A DNA stretch of 10,090 nucleotides from GCA-965745 sp046704525 (GTDB taxonomy: Archaea > Thermoplasmatota > Thermoplasmata > Thermoplasmatales > Thermoplasmataceae): NCBI GenBank assembly GCA_046704525.1, contig JBJKRS010000087.1, positions 1-10,090 on the forward strand, given 5' to 3'. The position numbers and the translations under genes were made by a program. Positions 6,356 to 10,090 of the stretch are shown piece after piece. Each line of letters opens with the position of its first letter. Within the stretch, counting starts at the first letter, position 1. A model generated the notes under the pieces. It ran no database searches. It was not told where the DNA came from and saw nothing but the letters and a program-made list of their open reading frames with translations.

Positions 6356-7238
6356 CGTTAGAAACAGTGGGCCATCAGGCCTCAGGCAATTGCTCAGCAG
6401 TGGGATCGTAGTCGCACCTGGCGCTTACAACGGTGTTTCTGCGCTTATGGCAGAGAAGGCAGGATTTAGGGCCCTCTACATGTCAGGATCGGGTGTAGCA
6501 GGAAACATGGGGCTGCCTGACCTCTCCATGACGACGCTCACGGAGGTAGTGGAAGATGCACGCAGGATTGTCTCTGTCTCATCACTCCCGCTGATTGTGG
6601 TCGCCGACACGGGGTTCGGCGAGACCATGAATGTTGTGAGGACAACGAGAATGATGGAGGATTCCGGTGTTGCTGCAATGCACCTCGAGGATCAGGTGCT
6701 TCCGAAGAGATGTGGACACCTCTCCGGAAAAAAACTTGTCCGCGAGGAGGACATGATCAGAAAGATCAGGGCGGCCGCCTCAGCCAGGCACAACAGAGAC
6801 TTCATGATCATAGCCAGGACAGATGCCAGGGCAGTTGAGGGCCTGGACATGGCGATCTCGAGAGCCAAAAAATACCTTGACGCCGGCGCAGATGCAATAT
6901 TCACCGAGGCACTTGAGTCTGCGCAGGAATTCAGGAGCTTTGCCTCCAAGGTCGACGCCCCGCTGCTTGCGAATATGACCGAATTCGGCAAGAGCCCTCT
7001 TCTCACTGTCAAGGAGTTGGGAGAGATTGGATACAGGATTGTAATATTCCCGCTCACAGCCTTCAGGGCAAGCTTGAAGGCTGCAAATGACGTGTATGCG
7101 GGCCTGAAGGCAAATGGCAGCCAGAATGGGTTCATGAACCGGTTGATGACGAGGAAAGAGTACTACGAAATCATAGGATACGATGAATATGAAAAAGATG
7201 ATAACGAGATATTCAATTACAAGGAAGTGGGAAAATGA
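6339..7238 (+). CDS. prpB: 2-methylisocitrate lyase
   Basis: 299 residues, typical length for PrpB. It belongs to the isocitrate lyase/PEP mutase superfamily (TIM barrel, Mg-dependent) and cleaves 2-methylisocitrate to pyruvate and succinate. Visible motifs are PGAYNGVSAL (27-36), the SGSG loop (49-52), the metal-site D90-TGFG, LEDQV (116-120), the superfamily signature KRCGH at 123-127 with the catalytic cysteine C125, ARTDA (159-163) and a FTEALES segment (188-194). The sequence around KRCGH-LSGKKLV favours methylisocitrate lyase over the larger isocitrate lyases, and the operon context agrees. Carboxyphosphonoenolpyruvate mutase-like enzymes are the main alternative. It overlaps prpD by 17 bases and prpC by 4 (ATGA). 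Confidence 0.94.
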   Translation: MSIMRDVRNSGPSGLRQLLSSGIVVAPGAYNGVSALMAEKAGFRALYMSGSGVAGNMGLPDLSMTTLTEVVEDARRIVSVSSLPLIVVADTGFGETMNVVRTTRMMEDSGVAAMHLEDQVLPKRCGHLSGKKLVREEDMIRKIRAAASARHNRDFMIIARTDARAVEGLDMAISRAKKYLDAGADAIFTEALESAQEFRSFASKVDAPLLANMTEFGKSPLLTVKELGEIGYRIVIFPLTAFRASLKAANDVYAGLKANGSQNGFMNRLMTRKEYYEIIGYDEYEKDDNEIFNYKEVGK

Positions 7239-8299
7239 GTGAAATTGAGGTCCCCAAGGGACTTGCCGGAGTTGTTGTTGACCAGACTGCAATTGCAACA
7301 ACTGATGATTCAGGTAACCTTCTTTACAGGGGGTACAAGGCTATTGAGCTCGCTTCCAGAGTTGATGCAGGGGATGTTGCTTTCCTGATTGTCAATGACC
7401 GTCTTCCCTCCGACGCCGAGAAGAAGGACTTTGCTGCCAAGCTGAAGGGGTTCTCCGCAATAGATGGACCTGTTACCAAGGTTATGGAGATACTGAAAGA
7501 GAAGGATGTCATGAGGAACTTGAGGTCCATGGTTTCACTTTATCCTTACAGATCGGAAAGTAACCAGGATCTCCTGCTGGAGACTGCATCCAAGTTCCCG
7601 AAGCTGATATCCGATACCTTCAGAATTGCAAAGGGCCTAGAAATCCTTCAAGACAGCGAAGGAACTTTTGCAGAAAGAATCTACTATCTTTTCACGGGCA
7701 ACAAGGATCCAGAGAAAGCCAGGATCCTCAACAAACTCATCATACTTTATATGGAGCACGAGTTCAACGCTTCTACGTTCGCTTTGAGAGTCACTGCATC
7801 CACACTTGCAGACCCGGTGTCCAGCATAGTTTCAGCTCTTGCAACACTCAAGGGGCCCCTGCATGGAGGGGCAAATGCCGAGATACTTGACTTCTTCCTT
7901 GGTTTCAAGGACGAGGACTCAGCAAGGAAGTTCGTGGATGAAATGGTGGCAAAAGGGGAAAAGGTCATGGGATTCGGCCACCGCGTGTATAAGACTAAGG
8001 ACCCGCGGGCGCAGTTTGTCAAGGAGGAGATCAGGAAACTGGACAGCGATTCTCACATGTTCAGGATCGCTGAAGCCATAGAGACCAGAATGTGGGAAAA
8101 GAAGAAAGTCCCGGCAAATCTGGATTTCTATGCAGCAATACTAATGCATATGCTGGGCATTGACCAGGATCTCTACACACCGCTCTTCGCAGCCTCCAGG
8201 GTCTTTGGCTGGATAGCCCACTACAACGAGCAGATGGTCGGAAACAGGATTATCAGGCCATCATCCAAGTATGTCGGGAAGACAGGAAGGGAGCTTTAA
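7235..8299 (+). CDS. prpC: Citrate synthase family protein, probably 2-methylcitrate synthase
   Basis: 354 residues, somewhat short for archaeal citrate synthases (about 370-385). It condenses an acyl-CoA (propionyl-CoA in this context) with oxaloacetate. The N-terminus GLAGVVVDQTAI...LLYRGYKA is the family start. Active-site elements are EHEFNAST with H175 (176-181 region), GPLHGGAN with H210, GFGHRVYK with H249, and NLDFY with D297. H210, H249 and D297 are the expected catalytic triad. The C-terminus IRPSSKYVG is typical. The usual HPMDVLRT-like segment is replaced by KEKDVMRNLRS (88-98). Sequence alone does not separate citrate from methylcitrate synthase, so the substrate call rests on overlap with prpD and prpB. 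The stop lies one base from the convergent JAMM gene. Confidence 0.9.
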   Translation: MSEIEVPKGLAGVVVDQTAIATTDDSGNLLYRGYKAIELASRVDAGDVAFLIVNDRLPSDAEKKDFAAKLKGFSAIDGPVTKVMEILKEKDVMRNLRSMVSLYPYRSESNQDLLLETASKFPKLISDTFRIAKGLEILQDSEGTFAERIYYLFTGNKDPEKARILNKLIILYMEHEFNASTFALRVTASTLADPVSSIVSALATLKGPLHGGANAEILDFFLGFKDEDSARKFVDEMVAKGEKVMGFGHRVYKTKDPRAQFVKEEIRKLDSDSHMFRIAEAIETRMWEKKKVPANLDFYAAILMHMLGIDQDLYTPLFAASRVFGWIAHYNEQMVGNRIIRPSSKYVGKTGREL

Positions 8300-8300
8300 T

Positions 8301-8663
8301 TCATACCACTTTCAGGTCAACCTTTCTCCCTTTTCTGTCATAGGCGGAAAAATTCTCCAGCATGTAGGGGAACCCTACGATAATATGTATTGGCCCGCTG
8401 TTTGAAAACATATTCAGGTCAGCGTCTGATGGCTCTGTGACACCTGATGGATGGGAGTGCACCGACCCTACAATGCTGAAATCAATGGGCTTGTTGTACA
8501 GCTGGAATATTGTATGGTGATCCCCTCCGATTGTTCCTGGCATGATGGCTATTTCATAGATCAGGTTGTCCTCGGCTCTCAGAAGGGCCCCGAACTCGTT
8601 GGGGTACGAGTCCATTGATGCTTCCAGGATCATCCTCAATGTGCGCTTTCTAATTGACCACAT
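8301..8663 (-). CDS. JAMM/MPN-domain metalloprotease
   Basis: A single-domain 120-residue JAB1/MPN/Mov34 protein. The full zinc-protease motif is present: the catalytic E23 (PNEFGALL), H69-S-H71-P-S-G, and S79-x2-D82 (PSDAD). In archaea such proteins cleave isopeptide bonds to ubiquitin-like SAMP modifiers, and in other lineages they release sulfur-carrier proteins. The intact motif argues for activity rather than a structural MPN- role. The ATG at 8663 lies within the 3' end of nadK (14-base overlap, different frame). An AAGGA purine run upstream is a weak ribosome binding site, so translational coupling is likely. It is last in the IMPase-nadK-JAMM unit and convergent with prpC. No substrate (a SAMP-like protein) is encoded in the window. 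Confidence 0.9.
   Translation of the reverse strand: MWSIRKRTLRMILEASMDSYPNEFGALLRAEDNLIYEIAIMPGTIGGDHHTIFQLYNKPIDFSIVGSVHSHPSGVTEPSDADLNMFSNSGPIHIIVGFPYMLENFSAYDRKGRKVDLKVV
8321..8337 (+). terminator. Possible T-rich terminator of the prp operon inside the JAMM gene
   Basis: A pyrimidine-rich tract (CCTTTCTCCCTTTTCTG) lies about 20 bases after the prpC stop. Since only one base separates the convergent genes, the prp transcript must end within the JAMM coding region, and this is the best T-rich candidate on the plus strand. Weak call from composition only. Confidence 0.25.
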
Positions 8664-9465
8664 TCTTAAGCAGTTTCCTTCTCATCCTTTCGTAGAAGGA
8701 CCCAAGTGTCACGAACCTTGCCTTCTTCTCTGACACCATGATCCTTATGTCGTCATCCGAGGTGACAGGGTACTCTGTATGCCCGTCAAAAATGAGGACG
8801 CAGTCCTGTTCCTTCCCCCTGAGCTTAACCGATATTTCTTCCTTTTCAGATATGACCATGGGCCTTATCTTGATTGCAAAAGGCGCAATATATGTTAGAA
8901 CCATCGCGTTAATTCCGGGTGAGAGTATTGGGCCCCCAGTGCTGTAGGCATATGATGTTGATCCGATGGGAGTGGAAACGATTATCCCGTCAGATGCCAC
9001 ATTATCTATGAAAGTGCCGCTCACATAGAGGCCGAATTTCCTGATTTTAGAGACCCTGCTGGTGTGGATTACCACCTCGTTGGTGCAGTGGTGCACTTCA
9101 TTGCCGTTCACCACCACCTTGATTCGCTCTGTTTCGTCAATTTTATAGTCACCCCGGACAAGTTTGTATATCGACTTTTCCACCTCGCCTATCTCGACTT
9201 CACTGAGGAACCCAAGCTTGCCCATGTTAACACCGAGAATCGGTATGTCACTGAAGTTGATTGTCCTCAGGACCGTTCCATCACCGCCAACGGTGATTAT
9301 TACATCTGCAGAGAAGTTCTCGAGTTTCTCGTGGTTTCCTTCAAGGTACTTCGAAGTCTCCTCGTCATAGACCGTAGTCCAGTCACTGGGAAGCATCTCC
9401 TCTATTTTCTTGACAACCAGGGCGCACCTGTCGCAATCTTTCTTTATGACGAACCCGACTTTCAT
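8650..9465 (-). CDS. nadK: NAD kinase
   Basis: 271 residues, the usual archaeal length. ATP- or polyphosphate-dependent NAD kinase makes NADP from NAD in the cytosol. Diagnostic motifs are GGDGT (60-64), GVNMGKLGFL (78-87), the NE pair (129-130), the glycine-rich nucleotide-binding stretch SDGIIVSTPIGST (158-170) followed by TGGPILSP, and the FDGH segment (226-229). The N-terminal MKVGFVIKKD is a typical family start. GGAAGGT at 9477-9471 is a good ribosome binding site 5 bases before the ATG. The ATG overlaps the stop of the IMPase-family gene (ATGA, 9465-9462). Its TAG stop lies within the start of the JAMM gene. Confidence 0.96.
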   Translation of the reverse strand: MKVGFVIKKDCDRCALVVKKIEEMLPSDWTTVYDEETSKYLEGNHEKLENFSADVIITVGGDGTVLRTINFSDIPILGVNMGKLGFLSEVEIGEVEKSIYKLVRGDYKIDETERIKVVVNGNEVHHCTNEVVIHTSRVSKIRKFGLYVSGTFIDNVASDGIIVSTPIGSTSYAYSTGGPILSPGINAMVLTYIAPFAIKIRPMVISEKEEISVKLRGKEQDCVLIFDGHTEYPVTSDDDIRIMVSEKKARFVTLGSFYERMRRKLLKNVVN

Positions 9466-9986
9466 AGTATACCTTCCAGAACCTGCTTGCTGCTTGCAGC
9501 TATCATATTGAACCTTGTAAGAACCTCATTCTTTGCGTTGAAGTGTTCCCCGTCGCCATCGACAACCGTCCCTCCAGCCTCCCTGACGATAAGGGCGCCG
9601 GCGGCAACGTCTACACTCCTGAGTTTGGAGTTCTTACCAGTGTAAGCTAGAATATCTGTTGCACCGTTTGCAACCAGGCACATTTCCAGCGAGGCGCACC
9701 CCATGATCCGCAACCTCCTTGCATTACGGACAATGTTCCTTGACACTCGGTCTATATCTCCTGAGAGATTGAGGCCGTATACCCGCCTGTCCTTCTTGGA
9801 AACCTGGATCTGCCTGTTGTTCCTGTATGCCCCTTTTCCTTTCTCTGCACGGAAAACATCTCCGTTCCCGAGGTTCATCACGAAGCCATGCGTTACTGAA
9901 TCCGTGTCATCTTTTCCTATTGCTACAGAAATGGAGTAGAATGGTATCCTGTTAATGGCGTTGAAAGTTCCATCGACAGGATCCAC
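9462..9986 (-). CDS. Inositol monophosphatase/FBPase/NADP-phosphatase family protein, 3' part
   Basis: Mg-dependent sugar-phosphatase superfamily (archaeal IMPase/FBPase). The visible C-terminal 174 residues start at the metal-site motif VDPVDGTFNAI, where Mg is bound by aspartates, and continue through EKGKGAYRNNR and GCASLEMCLVANG. The second metal/substrate site follows as RSVDVAAGALIVREAGG, whose D is the second DxA-type aspartate. The only in-frame start codon after an upstream TAA is the GTG at 9986, which is the valine of the VDPVDG motif itself. A product starting there would lack the N-terminal half, including the SEE metal ligands, so the gene as read here is broken (see the adjoining upstream remnant). 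The substrate may be inositol-1-phosphate, fructose-1,6-bisphosphate or NADP. ATGA coupling to nadK favours NADP, by analogy with MJ0917. Confidence 0.8.
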   Translation of the reverse strand: MDPVDGTFNAINRIPFYSISVAIGKDDTDSVTHGFVMNLGNGDVFRAEKGKGAYRNNRQIQVSKKDRRVYGLNLSGDIDRVSRNIVRNARRLRIMGCASLEMCLVANGATDILAYTGKNSKLRSVDVAAGALIVREAGGTVVDGDGEHFNAKNEVLTRFNMIAASSKQVLEGIL

Positions 9987-10090
9987 GATAAGATTGGCTC
10001 CGTAGCCCCGGTTCCGCTCGCCCAGTTCCTCGCTGACAATGTTGTAAGGGAGGTCATTCGCCTCGACTTACTCCATGAATATGTCTTCGG
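9987..10090 (-). pseudogene. 5' continuation of the IMPase-family gene with an in-frame TAA
   Basis: Upstream of 9986, in the same minus-strand frame, the translation still reads as family sequence: VEANDLPYNIVSEELGERN, then RGYGANLI, running into VDPVDGT. The SEE supplies glutamate metal ligands. A TAA at 10070-10068 interrupts this frame. Before it the frame reads EDIFME to the window edge. From memory, this aligns without gap with EDIALK in the M. jannaschii IMPase, placing the stop where that protein has a tyrosine. A single base change (for example TAT or TAC to TAA) would explain it. There is no frameshift. Sequencing error near the end of the sequence is a serious alternative to a true nonsense mutation. 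Confidence 0.7.

Noticed and set aside
6780..7301. Minus-strand 173-codon open frame across prpB/prpC
   Set aside because: Antisense to two well-supported enzymes, with low-complexity, domain-less translation.
9064..9645. Plus-strand 193-codon open frame
   Set aside because: Antisense to nadK and the IMPase-family gene, both of which have clear motifs. It looks like a complement-strand shadow.
10068..10070. Stop-codon recoding in the IMPase-family gene
   Set aside because: The codon is TAA, not TGA or TAG, and TAA is used as a normal stop by prpC here. Mutation or sequence error is simpler.
1..10090. Mobile element, CRISPR array, toxin-antitoxin or defence island
   Set aside because: No transposase, integrase, terminal inverted repeats, spaced repeats or defence domains. 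All sizeable gaps are explained by promoters or short intergenic DNA.

Overview
The window looks like a gene-dense archaeal chromosome segment of roughly balanced base composition. Archaeal markers are the L13-S9-RpoN ribosomal/RNA polymerase operon (RpoN is an archaeal/eukaryotic-type subunit), a tRNA without encoded CCA, a JAMM/MPN metalloprotease, an archaeal-style NAD kinase and TATA-box promoters placed about 25 nt before start codons. Leaderless-type first genes, Shine-Dalgarno (SD) sites on internal genes and the enzyme set make a Thermoplasmata-like euryarchaeon my best guess. That placement is inference. Both ends cut genes (L13 on the left, an inositol-monophosphatase-family gene on the right).

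Layout. (1) 1-1057, plus strand: 3' part of rpl13, rps9 and rpoN, then tRNA-Pro(GGG) one base after the rpoN stop. (2) 1149-1778, minus: a zinc-ribbon/two-helix membrane protein of unknown function with its own TATA box. (3) 1831-4511, minus: a two-gene operon for a 2-hydroxyacid (D-lactate/glycolate type) dehydrogenase, the FAD subunit (GlcD-like) followed by an Fe-S subunit (GlcF/HdrD-like) with an ATGA overlap. (4) 4610-4972, plus: an unrecognised 120-residue protein, divergent from the dehydrogenase. (5) 5024-8299, plus: prpD-prpB-prpC, three overlapping genes for most of the 2-methylcitrate cycle, behind a clear TATA box. (6) 8301-10090, minus and convergent with prpC: an IMPase-family gene, NAD kinase and a JAMM metalloprotease, again with overlapping reading frames.

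How it fits together. The prp operon would condense propionyl-CoA with oxaloacetate, dehydrate 2-methylcitrate, and cleave 2-methylisocitrate to pyruvate and succinate. The rehydration step (aconitase) and propionyl-CoA synthesis are not encoded here. The neighbouring flavin/Fe-S dehydrogenase would pass electrons from a 2-hydroxyacid to the respiratory chain. The order IMPase-family phosphatase then NAD kinase matches the domain order of the Methanocaldococcus jannaschii MJ0917 fusion (NADP phosphatase/NAD kinase), which suggests NADP(H) homeostasis.

The most notable anomaly is an in-frame TAA at 10070-10068 in the IMPase-family gene. Recognisable family sequence continues on both sides of it. 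It is either a real nonsense mutation or an error about 20 bases from the end of the sequence. I see no mobile element, CRISPR array or defence system, and no intergenic stretch over 300 bases.
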